Source: Pararhodospirillum photometricum DSM 122 (GTDB taxonomy: Bacteria > Pseudomonadota > Alphaproteobacteria > Rhodospirillales > Rhodospirillaceae). Taken from it: a stretch of 25,121 nt of DNA. Numbering within the stretch: the first letter of the stretch is position 1; the number at the start of each line of letters is the position of its first letter. The notes under the pieces are model-generated. The model was not told the DNA's origin. It did no database searches and saw nothing but the letters and a program-made list of their open reading frames with translations. The stretch covers positions 1,919,388 through 1,944,508 of the forward strand of contig NC_017059.1 of assembly GCF_000284415.1 (NCBI RefSeq). Reading direction: 5' to 3'. Position numbers and translations under genes: made by a program. This document shows, piece after piece, positions 15,338-23,699 of this stretch.

Positions 15338-16107
15338 CTTCTCGTCGTTCCGTCGGCCGCCGCTTCGCTGCGGTCCTGCTCGTCGCGCCCATTGCCCTAT
15401 CGCCGATCGCGGTGACGACACCCGCCCACGCCCAGTTCGGCCGCATCGTGTTCGATCCATCCAACTACGCCCAGAACATCCTGACGGCGGCGCGCACGCT
15501 CCAGTCGGTCAACCAACAGATCACCCAGCTTCAGAACGAAGCCCAGATGCTGATGAACCAGGCGCGCAATCTGGCGAGCCTGCCATATTCGTCGCTCCAG
15601 CAATTGCAGCAGTCGGTGCAGCGCACCCAGCAACTGCTCAATCAGGCGCAGAACATCGCCTTCGACGTCCAGCAGATCGACCGCGCCTTCCAGCAGCAAT
15701 ACGGCAATGTCTCGATGTCCGCCTCCGACCAGCAACTGGTCACGGACGCCCGCTTACGCTGGCAGAACACCGTCGGCGGCTTGCAGGACGCGATGAAGGT
15801 GCAGGCCGGCGTCGTCGGCAACATCGACACCAATCGCGCGCAGATGTCGGCGTTGGTCGGATCGAGCCAGTCCGCGACCGGCGCGCTTCAGGCGACCCAG
15901 GCCGGCAACCAGCTTCTGGCGCTTCAGGCCCAGCAACTAGCCGATCTGACCGCCGTCGTCGCCGCCAACGGCCGGGCGCAGGCGCTGACCGAAGCCGAGC
16001 GCGCCGCGGCGGCCGAACAGGGCCGCGAGCAGCGCCGCCGCTTCCTGACGCCGGGCACGGGCTACCAGCCCGGCAACGCGCAGATGTTCAACAACGGCAA
16101 CAACTGA
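15334..16107 (+). CDS. trbJ: Conjugal transfer protein TrbJ (VirB5-like)
   Basis: 257 residues with a signal peptide cleaved after about residue 33 (PAHA-QFG). The mature protein opens with IVFDPSNYAQNILTAARTLQ, the well-known TrbJ/VirB5 start, and contains long glutamine-rich helices that predict coiled coils (QQITQLQNEAQMLMNQARNL and following). It is exported to the periplasm and thought to join the pilus tip or mating-pair contact. The start overlaps trbE by 4 bp. Confidence 0.94.
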   Translation: MTSRRSVGRRFAAVLLVAPIALSPIAVTTPAHAQFGRIVFDPSNYAQNILTAARTLQSVNQQITQLQNEAQMLMNQARNLASLPYSSLQQLQQSVQRTQQLLNQAQNIAFDVQQIDRAFQQQYGNVSMSASDQQLVTDARLRWQNTVGGLQDAMKVQAGVVGNIDTNRAQMSALVGSSQSATGALQATQAGNQLLALQAQQLADLTAVVAANGRAQALTEAERAAAAEQGREQRRRFLTPGTGYQPGNAQMFNNGNN

Positions 16108-16123
16108 CCGGGGGAGACGCGCC

Positions 16124-16486
16124 ATGGACGGCAAGCCCCTCGCGCGCCTCGGCGCGGTCATCTTCGTCGCGATCGCCGTGACCGCCACGGCGATCGAGAT
16201 GACCCGCCAGGACGAGCCGCCGGCGAACTCGGCTACGTCTATGGTCGCGCCGTCCGCTCCCGATCCGCTGCGCGTGGGACAGCGCCGGTGCCAGCGCCTC
16301 GGAGAGGCCGGCGCGCGTGACGCCGAGTGCCTGCGCGTGTGGGCCGAGAGCCGCGACCGCTTCCTCGGTCTCGATCGGAAACAGCCGCCGACGGCCCCGC
16401 AGGCCGCGTCGCCCGCAACCCCGAATGACGATCCCATCACCAAACAGACCGCGCCGGTAGAGCCGAGCATGGCCGGGGAGCGCTGA
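16124..16486 (+). CDS. trbK: TrbK-alt-like entry-exclusion candidate
   Basis: 120 residues, 16 bp after trbJ. One N-terminal hydrophobic segment (LGAVIFVAIAVTATAIEM) is followed by a conserved-looking block RCQRLGEAGARDAECLRVWA with two cysteines, then ESRDRFLG and a proline-rich tail. This is the pattern of the proteins called TrbK-alt, located between trbJ and trbL in this ICE type. Unlike classic RP4 TrbK there is no lipobox. Entry exclusion, meaning blocking transfer into a cell that already has the element, is inferred from position and family name. Confidence 0.8.
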   Translation: MDGKPLARLGAVIFVAIAVTATAIEMTRQDEPPANSATSMVAPSAPDPLRVGQRRCQRLGEAGARDAECLRVWAESRDRFLGLDRKQPPTAPQAASPATPNDDPITKQTAPVEPSMAGER

Positions 16487-16488
16487 CG

Positions 16489-17802
16489 ATGGGCGGCACC
16501 GGCGTCATCGACCAGTTCCTGGCCGTCTTCACCCGCTACATCGATAGCGGCTTCGGCCTGCTCTCGGGCGAGGTCGCCTTCATCGCCACCACGCTGATCG
16601 TCATCGATGTGACGCTGGCCGCGCTGTTCTGGTCGATGGGCGGCGACGAAGACATCATCGGCCGCCTCATCAAGAAGACCCTGTTCGTCGGGGTGTTCGC
16701 CTACATCATCGGCAACTGGAACAACCTCGCCCGGATCGTCTTCGAGAGCTTCGCCGGTCTCGGCCTGAAGGCCAGCGGCACGGGGTTCACGACCGCCGAT
16801 CTCCTTCGTCCCGGCAAGGTGGCGCAGGTCGGCCTCGATGCCGGGCGACCGCTGCTCGAATCGATCTCAGGCCTGATGGGCTGGATCTCGTTCTTCGAGA
16901 ACTTCATCCAGATCGCCTGCCTATTGTTTGCCTAGGCGCTGGTGCTGCTCGCCTTCTTCATCCTCGCCATCCAGCTCTTCGTCACCCTGATCGAGTTCAA
17001 GCTGACGACGCTCGCCGGCTTCGTGCTCATCCCGTTCGGCCTGTTCGGCAAGTCCGCCTTCATGGCTGAACGGGTGCTGGGCAACGTCATCTCGTCCGGC
17101 ATCAAGGTGCTGGTGCTCGCGGTCATCATCGGCATTGGCTCGACGCTGTTAAGCCAGTTCACCGCCGGATTCGGCGGCACGGCGCCGACGATCGACGACG
17201 CCATGGCGATCGTGCTCGCCGCGCTGTCGCTGCTGGGCCTCGGCATCTTCGGTCCCGGCATCGCCAACGGCCTCGTCTCCGGCGGGCCGCAGCTCGGCGC
17301 GGGCGCGGCGATCGGCACGGGTCTGGCGGCAGGCGGCATGGTCGCCGCCGGAGGTGCTGCGATCGGCGCCGTCGCGTCCGGCGGTGTGGCTCTCGCCGGC
17401 GGCGCTGCCGCTGCCGCCCGAGGCGGGGCGACGCTGGCAGGCGGTGCGACCGCCGCCTATCGCGCGGGCGGCGCATCGGGCGTCGCCAGCACCGGCGCGT
17501 CCAAGGCCGGGGCCGCCATCGCCAGCCCGTTCAAGCGCGCCGCAGCGTCCATGAAGGACAGCTTTCAGGCCGGGGAACGGTCCGTCAGCGGCGAGACCGC
17601 ATCGGCCGCGCCGAACGAGAGCGCCGACGCGCCGTCCGCTTCGTCGTCGTCCGCCAGCGCTGACGGGCCGCCCGCATGGGCCAAGCGCATGAAGCGCGGC
17701 CAGCAGGCCTCCCACGGCATCCAGGCCGCCGCCCACGCCGTCAAATCCGGCGACAGCCATGGCGGCGGCTCCTCCATCAACCTCTCCGAAAGCGACCGCT
17801 GA
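16489..17802 (+). pseudogene. trbL: trbL (VirB6-type channel protein) interrupted by an in-frame TAG
   Basis: The reading frame spans 438 codons, with a TAG at 16933-16935 (codon 149). The frame continues unchanged on both sides: ...FFENFIQIACLLFA, stop, ALVLLAFFILAIQLFVTLIE. In relatives I recall this segment as LLFAWALV, so TGG to TAG by one base is the simplest explanation. The first part (16489-16935, 148 residues) has hydrophobic helices; the second part (16942-17802) holds the remaining membrane helices and a long Ala/Gly/Ser-rich tail. A GTG at 16942 could start the second part, but no ribosome-binding site is seen. TrbL is a polytopic inner-membrane channel component, so this would probably block transfer unless the codon is suppressed. 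Confidence 0.85.
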
Positions 17803-18485
17803 TGTTCAAACGACCTTCCACCCATTACGGCAAGGCGCCGCAACCCGAGACCCCATACCAACGCGCCGCCCAGGTCTGGGACGACCGCATCGGCTCGGCC
17901 CGCGTTCAGGCGAAGAATTGGCGGCTGATGGCCTTCGGCTCGCTGATCCTGTCGGCCGGGCTCTCCGGCGCGCTGGTCTGGCAATCGGCTAACGGCTCGA
18001 TCGTGCCGTGGGTGGTGCAGGTCGACAGACTCGGCCAGGCGCAGGCGATTGCGCCAGCCGTCGCCGATTATCGCCCGACCGATCCGCAGATCGCTTGGCA
18101 TCTGGCGCGCTTCATCGAACAGGTCCGCTCGATCCCGGCCGACGCCATCATCGTCCGGCAGAACTGGCTGCGCGCCTATGAGTTCACGACGGATCGCGGG
18201 GCGATGGCGCTCAACGACTATGCCCGCGTCAACGACCCCTTCACCAAGGTCGGCAAGCAACAGATCGCCGTCGATGTCTCGTCTGTCATCCGGGCGTCCC
18301 CCGATAGCTTCCGCGTCGCCTGGGTCGAGCGCCGCTATCAGGATGGCAGCCTCGCAGAGACCTCGCGCTGGACCGCCATCCTCACCATCGCCGTCGCGCC
18401 ACCTCGCGACGCCGAAAAGCTCCGGGCCAATCCGCTCGGAATCTACGTCAACGCCATCAACTGGTCGAAGGAGCTTGGACAATGA
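17802..18485 (+). CDS. trbF: Conjugal transfer protein TrbF (VirB8-type)
   Basis: 227 residues from ATG at 17802, overlapping the trbL stop. One N-terminal membrane segment around residues 42-64 (LMAFGSLILSAGLSGALVWQ) precedes a periplasmic NTF2-like domain typical of VirB8/TrbF (PWVVQVDRLGQAQAIAPAV, then WTAILTIAV). The N-terminal motif NPYQRAA-like PYQRAAQVWDDRIGSARVQA also fits. It is an inner-membrane scaffold that bridges channel proteins. The stop overlaps trbG. Confidence 0.94.
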   Translation: MFKRPSTHYGKAPQPETPYQRAAQVWDDRIGSARVQAKNWRLMAFGSLILSAGLSGALVWQSANGSIVPWVVQVDRLGQAQAIAPAVADYRPTDPQIAWHLARFIEQVRSIPADAIIVRQNWLRAYEFTTDRGAMALNDYARVNDPFTKVGKQQIAVDVSSVIRASPDSFRVAWVERRYQDGSLAETSRWTAILTIAVAPPRDAEKLRANPLGIYVNAINWSKELGQ

Positions 18486-19558
18486 TCCGGCCGTCTCAAC
18501 TGACCGCCGGACATCCGGCGAACCGTATTCCCGCCATGCCGCCGATGCGCAAAGCCGGAAAGGCGTCTCTCCGTAAAGTCGGACTTGCGGTTCTGCTGCT
18601 CTCCGCAACGGCGCTCGCCGGTTGCGCCACAACGCAAAAGCCGCCCGAGATTTCTTACGACGATGCCGCGCCCGCCGTGCAGACGGTCGATCCGCCTTCG
18701 CCCGTCACCGTCGTCGAGCTTCCGCGCCCACTGCCGTTGCCCGGCCAGATGAAGCCGGTGGAAGAGTCCCGTCGCGCGCCGGAGCCGACCGATCCCGCCG
18801 CCCGCGTCAATCAAGCCAATGCCGCCGCGCGCATCCAGCCTGTCCGCGACGGCTTCATCAACGCCATGCAGGTCTATCCCTACACCGGCGGCGCGCTCTA
18901 TCAGGTCTACACCGCCGTTGGCCAGATCACCGACATCGCGCTTCAGCCGGGCGAAACCCTCGTCGGCTCCGGCCCGGTCGCCGCCGGCGACACGGTGCGC
19001 TGGATCATCGGCGACACGCTGAGCGGCTCCGGCGCGACCCAGCAGGTGCATATCCTGGTGAAGCCGACGCGGCCCGAGCTGATGACCAATCTCGTCATCA
19101 ACACCAACCTGCGCACCTATCACATGGAGCTGCGTTCGACCGAACGCACCTACATGGCGTCCGTCTCCTGGCAGTATCCGCAGGACCAGCTCATCGCGCT
19201 ACGCCGGCAGAACCAGCAGGCGGAGGCCGCGCAGCCGGTCGCCTCCGGCGTCGATCTCGCCAACGTCAACTTCCGCTATGCGATCGAGGGCGACCACGCG
19301 CCGTGGCGGCCGTTGCGCGCTTTCGACGACGGGCGGCAGGTGTTCATCGAATTCCCGCGTGGCATCGCGCAGGGCGAGATGCCCCCGCTGTTCGTCGTCG
19401 GTCCCGAGGGCAACACGTCCGAACTGGTGAACTACCGGGTTCGCGGCCGTCACATGATCGTCGATCGGCTGCTCGCCGCCGCCGAACTGCGTTTCGGCAC
19501 GGGCGACAACCAGCGCCGGGTCCGCATCACCCGCACGGACGGGAGGCCGGCATCGTGA
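18482..19558 (+). CDS. trbG: Conjugal transfer lipoprotein TrbG (VirB9-type)
   Basis: 358 residues. A lipobox LAGC places the lipidated cysteine at residue 48 (residue 27 if ATG 18545 is used). The overlapping ATG at 18482 (ATGA with the trbF stop) supports the longer form, but M22 would give a normal-length lipoprotein signal. Downstream are the VirB9 segments YPYTGGALYQVYTAVGQITD, NLVINTNLRTYHMELRSTER and ANVNFRYAIEG. TrbG forms the outer-membrane part of the T4SS core complex with TrbI. The stop overlaps trbI. Confidence 0.94.
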   Translation: MIRPSQLTAGHPANRIPAMPPMRKAGKASLRKVGLAVLLLSATALAGCATTQKPPEISYDDAAPAVQTVDPPSPVTVVELPRPLPLPGQMKPVEESRRAPEPTDPAARVNQANAAARIQPVRDGFINAMQVYPYTGGALYQVYTAVGQITDIALQPGETLVGSGPVAAGDTVRWIIGDTLSGSGATQQVHILVKPTRPELMTNLVINTNLRTYHMELRSTERTYMASVSWQYPQDQLIALRRQNQQAEAAQPVASGVDLANVNFRYAIEGDHAPWRPLRAFDDGRQVFIEFPRGIAQGEMPPLFVVGPEGNTSELVNYRVRGRHMIVDRLLAAAELRFGTGDNQRRVRITRTDGRPAS

Positions 19559-20796
19559 GCGACATCGATCCCGACAAGAAGCCGATGCCGGAGCCGGATG
19601 ACGATGACGCCAAACCGCTGACCGGCGAACCCGTCGCTCCGATGCGGCTGCGCGCCGAACCGCCGCGTGTTACCCGGCTATCGCGCAAGGTGCTGATCGG
19701 TCTCGGCCTAGTCGCCAGCACCGGGATTGGCGGCGCGCTGATCTATGCGCTCCAGACCCGTGATGGCGGCGGCGGAAATGCCGAACTCTATTCGACGGAG
19801 AACCGCGCGACCGCCGATGGGCTCAATGGTCTGCCGCGCGACTATACCGGCCCGATCCTCGGACCCGCTTTGCCCGGGGATCTCGGCCGCCCGATCCTCG
19901 ACGCCCAGAACCGCGGCCAGCCCGTGCCCACGCCGGGCATTGCCACACCCGCCGCGACTTCGCCGGGTCTCAGCGCCGAAGAGCAGCGCCGGCTTCAGGA
20001 GATCGAAGCAGCGCGAACCGGCAAGCTGTTCGCTTCGACCGAGACGCGGACTACCGCGCCGTCCGCCACCACGACCGCCAACGCCACGCCGCCAATGCCG
20101 GATCTGACCAGCCTGGGCCTCGCGCCACAACCGGCAACGCCCACCGCGCAGGACCGCCAGCTCGCCTTCCTCAATCAGGCAGCCGACAGGCGCACCGTCG
20201 CGACGGATCGCGTCGCCGCGCCGGCATCGCCGAACATTCTTCAGGCCGGCGCGGTCATTCCGGCCGCGCTCATCACTGGCATCCGCTCCGATCTGCCCGG
20301 ACAGATCACCGCTCAGGTCACGGAGAATATTCACGACAGCCCGACCGGTCGCATCCTGCTCGTGCCGCAGGGCACCCGGCTGATCGGCCAATACGACAAC
20401 GGCGTCGGCTTCGGGCAGCGCCGGGTGCTGCTGGTCTGGAACCGGCTCATCCTGCCCAACGGCCGCTCGATCGTGCTGGAGCGCCAGCCGGGTGCGGACG
20501 CCGAAGGCTATGCGGGGCTGGAGGATGGCGTCGATTATCATTGGGGAGAACTGTTCAAGGCGGCAGCCCTTTCGACGCTGCTCAGCATCGGCGCCAACAC
20601 CGGATCGTCCAGCGATGAGAGCGATCTGCTCAGCGCCATCCGCGACGGCGCTTCCGACAGCATCGGCCAGACCGGCCGGCAGATCGTCCAGCGCCAGCTC
20701 AACATCGCCCCGACGCTGACCATCCGGCCGGGATTCCCCGTCCGCGTCATCGTCACCCGCGATCTCGTGCTCGAACCCTATGGAGCCACGCCATGA
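19555..20796 (+). CDS. trbI: Conjugal transfer protein TrbI (VirB10-type)
   Basis: 413 residues from GTG at 19555, which overlaps the trbG stop. An acidic N-terminus precedes one membrane segment (about residues 45-65, VLIGLGLVASTGIGGALIYA), then a long proline-rich linker, then the VirB10 beta-barrel domain: ILQAGAVIPAALITGIRSDL, GQITAQVTENIHDSPTGRIL, LLVPQGTRLIGQYDN. TrbI spans the envelope and gates the channel. The last codons overlap the DUF2274 gene. Confidence 0.95.
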   Translation: MSDIDPDKKPMPEPDDDDAKPLTGEPVAPMRLRAEPPRVTRLSRKVLIGLGLVASTGIGGALIYALQTRDGGGGNAELYSTENRATADGLNGLPRDYTGPILGPALPGDLGRPILDAQNRGQPVPTPGIATPAATSPGLSAEEQRRLQEIEAARTGKLFASTETRTTAPSATTTANATPPMPDLTSLGLAPQPATPTAQDRQLAFLNQAADRRTVATDRVAAPASPNILQAGAVIPAALITGIRSDLPGQITAQVTENIHDSPTGRILLVPQGTRLIGQYDNGVGFGQRRVLLVWNRLILPNGRSIVLERQPGADAEGYAGLEDGVDYHWGELFKAAALSTLLSIGANTGSSSDESDLLSAIRDGASDSIGQTGRQIVQRQLNIAPTLTIRPGFPVRVIVTRDLVLEPYGATP

Positions 20797-21035
20797 CCAA
20801 GCTGAAGCTCGGCCCGATCATCGACGACAAGCCGGTAAAGGTGACAGTGGAGCTGCCCGCCGATCTGCATCGCGATCTCGCCGCCTATGCCGAGGTTCTC
20901 GGCCGGGAGAACGGCCATCCGCCGACCGATCCCGTCCGCCTCATCGTACCAATGCTGGAGCGGTTCATCGCCACCGATCGGGCGTTCGCCAAAGCGAAGC
21001 GCGGCACGGCGGCGAGCGGGGGCAGGTCATCATGA
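20793..21035 (+). CDS. DUF2274 protein
   Basis: 80 residues, coupled to trbI by an ATGA overlap. The sequence (KLKLGPIIDDKPVKVTVELP, then DLHRDLAAYAEVLGRENG and PTDPVRLIVPMLERFIATDR) is the standard DUF2274 pattern, which follows trbI in Trb-type ICEs. The beginning resembles a ribbon-helix-helix arrangement, so DNA binding is possible but unproven. Confidence 0.9.
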   Translation: MTKLKLGPIIDDKPVKVTVELPADLHRDLAAYAEVLGRENGHPPTDPVRLIVPMLERFIATDRAFAKAKRGTAASGGRSS

Positions 21036-21241
21036 TGACGACGCCTTCCGATCTTCGCCGGACCGATCGCGGAATACGATCGACATATCGCAACGCGCCG
21101 TCTTCACAGTTCGCGCAATCCGCCGATGCTGGAAGAATTGCGCGGCGTCAGGGCGAAGGCCAGCATCAGGATAAAGGGACAGGTGTCGTTACGGTTGGTC
21201 ATCTCACAGACTGCGATTCCCATGTCTCGGCGCGCCGCTGA
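21032..21241 (+). CDS. Possible small coupled ORF, doubtful
   Basis: A 69-codon frame (MMTTPSDLRRTDRGIRSTYR...) begins with ATG at 21032, overlapping the DUF2274 stop (ATGA), as other genes in this operon do. The composition is polar and I recognise no domain. It overlaps the start of the next gene by 20 bp. The tight coupling is the only argument for it. Confidence 0.25.
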   Translation: MMTTPSDLRRTDRGIRSTYRNAPSSQFAQSADAGRIARRQGEGQHQDKGTGVVTVGHLTDCDSHVSARR

Positions 21242-21485
21242 TCGCCCGCAACGTCGGCTCCATGTCGTGTCCGGCGCTTTGCCCGACGACCTCTACGACT
21301 ATATCCCGCAGGAAGACATCGAGACGCAGGCCCCACGCATCGGCCGACCGCCGAAGCACGATGTCGAGACCTGGACCGTCACCGACGATTGGCCCGACCG
21401 CGTGCCGGTGACGGAGGCCGAGATAGACCTGTTCGAGGCGTGGTTCGGCGACATCTTCGACGAGTTGTTCGGGCCATCCAAGTGA
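21222..21485 (+). CDS. Hypothetical small acidic protein
   Basis: 87 residues from ATG at 21222. After a basic start (MSRRAADRPQRRLHVVSG), the protein reads LPDDLYDYIPQEDIETQAPR, GRPPKHDVETWTVTDDWPDR and ends in a strongly acidic helix (EAEIDLFEAWFGDIFDELFG). I recall similar small proteins between DUF2274 and the recombinase in related ICEs but know no function. A basic head with an acidic tail could suit a DNA-mimic or regulator partner, which is speculative. An in-frame upstream ATG at 21126 would add 32 residues with no clear support. Confidence 0.55.
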   Translation: MSRRAADRPQRRLHVVSGALPDDLYDYIPQEDIETQAPRIGRPPKHDVETWTVTDDWPDRVPVTEAEIDLFEAWFGDIFDELFGPSK

Positions 21486-21528
21486 GCCGTGATCGGCCTA
21501 GGCGATGCCTGTGCAGACGCATTTTTAC

Positions 21529-21557
21529 TTGATTTAGTTACTCTATGATGATAACTA
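21529..21557 (+). promoter_or_regulatory. Candidate promoter with overlapping dyad ahead of the HTH-recombinase operon
   Basis: TTGATT (21529-21534) and TAACTA (21552-21557) are 17 bp apart and could serve as -35 and -10, although the -10 match is poor; TATGAT at 21544-21549 is another -10. The arms TAGTTA (21535-21540) and TAACTA (21552-21557) form a 6-bp dyad with 11-bp spacer that covers the core promoter. A dimeric regulator binding here would block transcription; the adjacent HTH protein is the natural candidate. Confidence 0.4.
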
Positions 21558-21630
21558 TAGGCGGTGATTTTCGATCTGCCGCGTGAGGCTTCCGTCCGGC
21601 CCGGCGGGCGCCAGACGGAGGCAATACGCC

Positions 21631-22029
21631 ATGACGACGCTGAAGGTCGGCATCGCCGATCCCGAGGAGATGAAAGCCCGCACACTGCGCATTGCACGGG
21701 GTGAGGAGAAGCCGTCGCCGGGCGATCCAACCGTCTGGTTCGCCTCGACCGAATCCTTCGCCCGCATCCTTTCGGCTCCCAATCGCGAGATGCTGCGCAT
21801 CATCGCAGAGCAGGCCCCGGACTCGCTTGACGAACTGGCGGCTCTGACAGACCGGGCCAAGTCCAACCTGTCGCGCACGCTGAAGACGATGATCGGCTAC
21901 GGCCTGATCCGTATGGAGCGAAGTGGCCGCAAGCTTGCGCCGAAGCTCATTCACGATCGCGTCGTGCTGGACTTGCCGCTGAAAGAATCTCGAAAGCGAA
22001 CCGCCACGGCAGAGGGAGATCGATCATGA
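21631..22029 (+). CDS. MarR-like winged-helix DNA-binding protein
   Basis: 132 residues from ATG at 21631, with GGAGG about 9 bp upstream. The central block (REMLRIIAEQAPDSLDELAA, LTDRAKSNLSRTLKTMIGYG, LIRMERSGRKLAP) is a winged HTH of the type seen in MarR/ArsR-like or HVO_A0114-type putative DNA-binding proteins. The stop overlaps the recombinase ATG (ATGA), so the two are translated together. This suggests it controls its own operon and hence excision or integration. No toxin partner is visible. Confidence 0.78.
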   Translation: MTTLKVGIADPEEMKARTLRIARGEEKPSPGDPTVWFASTESFARILSAPNREMLRIIAEQAPDSLDELAALTDRAKSNLSRTLKTMIGYGLIRMERSGRKLAPKLIHDRVVLDLPLKESRKRTATAEGDRS

Positions 22030-23699
22030 ACGCTGAAACACCCAGCGTCGCCACGCGCGCTGCCCTGTATCTCCGCGTCTCGACCGCGCGGCAGGCCGAG
22101 CATGATGTCTCTATCCCGGACCAGAAGCGCCAGGGTGAGGCCTACTGCCTGTCGCGCGGCTATCAGCTTATCGACACCTACGTTGAGCCGGGCGCGACCG
22201 CTACCAACGATCGCCGTCCCGAGTTCCAGCGCATGATCGAGGCGGGCACCACCAAACCCGCGCCCTTCGATATCGTCGTCGTCCACTCGTTCAGCCGCTT
22301 CTTCCGCGATCACTTCGAGCTGGAATTCTATGTGCGCAAGCTGGCGAAGAACGGCGTCAAGCTGGTTTCGATCACGCAGGAGATGGGCGACGACCCGATG
22401 CACGTCATGATGCGCCAGATCATGGCGCTGTTCGACGAGTATCAGTCCAAGGAAAACGGCAAGCACGTCATGCGCGCCCTGAAGGAGAACGCCCGGCAGG
22501 GCTTCTGGAACGGCGCGCTGCCGCCGATCGGCTACCGCATCGTCGCGGCCGAGCAGCGCGGGGCCAAGACCAAGAAGAAGCTGGAGATCGATCCACTGCA
22601 CGCCGACACCGTGCGGCTGATCTACCGGCTGGCGCTGGAAGGAAACGGCACGTCCGGCCCGATGGGCGTCAAGGCGATCGTCAGCCATCTCAACGCCCGT
22701 CGCATCTTCACCCGCGACGGCGGGCGCTGGGGCATCGGCCAGCTTCACCGCATCCTGACGCGGCGCACCTATATCGGCGAGCACGAGTTCAACAAGCGCT
22801 CCAAGACCAAGGAACTGAAGCCGATCAGCGAGATTGTCACAGTCCCGGTGCCACCGCTGATCGACCTTGAGACCTTCAACGCCGTGCAGGCGCATCTGAA
22901 AGCCCGCAATCCCAAGGTCACGCCGCCGCGCGTGGTCAGCGGGCCGACCTTGCTGACCGGCATCTGCTTCTGCGCCAAGTGCGGTGGAGCCATGACCATC
23001 CGCACCGGCAAGGGCGGGCGCTATCGCTACTACACCTGCTCGATCAAGGCGCGGCAGGGCGAAACCGGCTGCTCGGGCCGCTCGATCCCGATGGAGAAGC
23101 TCGACAGCATCGTCGCCAGCCATATCGAGGATCGGCTGCTCCAGCCCGACCGGCTGGAGGAGGTTCTGGCTTCGGTCCTCGACCGCCGGCACGAGCGGGC
23201 TGAGCGTCGGCAGGAGCATATCGGCGAGTTGAACCGACGGGCGGCCGAGACCGACCTTCGCCTGAAGCGCCTCTACGACGCGATCGAATCAGGCGTGGCC
23301 GATCTGTCCGATCCGGCGCTGAAGGACCGCATCACCGGATTGAAGGCGCTCCGCGACCAGGCGCAGGTCGATGCCGAACGGGCGCAGGCCATGCTCGAAA
23401 GCTCCGGCAATCGGGCGGTGACACCCGCCACCGTGCGCCGTTTCGCGGACGTGGCGCGGCAGCGCATCCGTCTCGACGGGGGCGGTTATCGGCGGGATCA
23501 CCTGCGCGCCTTCGCTCAGCGGGTTGAAGTCGGAGAGGCCGAAGTTCGCATCATGGGATCGAAAGGAGAGCTGCTTCGCACGCTCACCGCCGTTTACAGC
23601 GGGAAATCGGCGGCAATCGGCGTGCCCAGCTTGGGACTGAAATGGCGGAGCGGGAGGGATTCGAACCCTCGATACCGGTTTCCCAGTATGACGGTTTAG
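22026..23699 (+). CDS. Large serine recombinase, ICE integrase/excisionase
   Basis: 557 residues. The resolvase-type catalytic domain starts with AALYLRVSTARQAEHDVSIP, in which Ser19 is the likely nucleophile, followed by DIVVVHSFSRFFRDHFELEF. The recombinase domain is around residues 160-280 (PPIGYRI, KAIVSHLNARRIFTRDGGRW), a zinc ribbon at about residues 314-349 has Cys316, Cys319, Cys338 and Cys349, and a helical coiled-coil part follows to about residue 470. The last roughly 19 codons (RSGRDSNPRYRFPSMTV) are read from the tRNA-Ser gene on the opposite strand, and the TAG lies in its anticodon loop. So the C-terminus depends on the integration state. This is probably the enzyme that integrates the ICE at tRNA-Ser. 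Confidence 0.92.
   Translation: MNAETPSVATRAALYLRVSTARQAEHDVSIPDQKRQGEAYCLSRGYQLIDTYVEPGATATNDRRPEFQRMIEAGTTKPAPFDIVVVHSFSRFFRDHFELEFYVRKLAKNGVKLVSITQEMGDDPMHVMMRQIMALFDEYQSKENGKHVMRALKENARQGFWNGALPPIGYRIVAAEQRGAKTKKKLEIDPLHADTVRLIYRLALEGNGTSGPMGVKAIVSHLNARRIFTRDGGRWGIGQLHRILTRRTYIGEHEFNKRSKTKELKPISEIVTVPVPPLIDLETFNAVQAHLKARNPKVTPPRVVSGPTLLTGICFCAKCGGAMTIRTGKGGRYRYYTCSIKARQGETGCSGRSIPMEKLDSIVASHIEDRLLQPDRLEEVLASVLDRRHERAERRQEHIGELNRRAAETDLRLKRLYDAIESGVADLSDPALKDRITGLKALRDQAQVDAERAQAMLESSGNRAVTPATVRRFADVARQRIRLDGGGYRRDHLRAFAQRVEVGEAEVRIMGSKGELLRTLTAVYSGKSAAIGVPSLGLKWRSGRDSNPRYRFPSMTV
23643..23699. other. Right attachment region (attR) within the tRNA-Ser 3' part
   Basis: The recombinase frame and the tRNA gene overlap here. 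The tRNA 3' end faces the ICE, as expected when an element inserts into the 3' part of a tRNA and carries a copy that restores it. The exact crossover cannot be read because the other end of the element is outside the window. Confidence 0.5.

Larger units (their letters stand above)
1..23699. mobile_element. Trb-type integrative and conjugative element, right part (left end outside window)
   Basis: A nearly complete conjugation gene set (traG, copG, trbB-C-D-E-J-K-L-F-G-I, DUF2274) is followed by a serine recombinase whose 3' end runs into a tRNA-Ser gene. This is the usual layout of alphaproteobacterial and proteobacterial Trb-type ICEs. The right boundary is inside the tRNA gene; everything right of it (thyX, dut) is chromosomal. 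The left boundary is not visible: no copy of the tRNA 3' end was noticed elsewhere in the window, so the element extends beyond position 1 if the left cargo belongs to it, which is inferred from its position before the relaxase remnant. The element looks damaged: truncated relaxase, nonsense codon in trbL, and cargo between copG and trbB. Confidence 0.8.

Noticed and set aside
16942..17802. Second half of trbL as a separate gene starting at GTG 16942
   Set aside because: The frame is continuous with the first half, starts inside a membrane segment and has no ribosome-binding site; listed as part of interrupted trbL.
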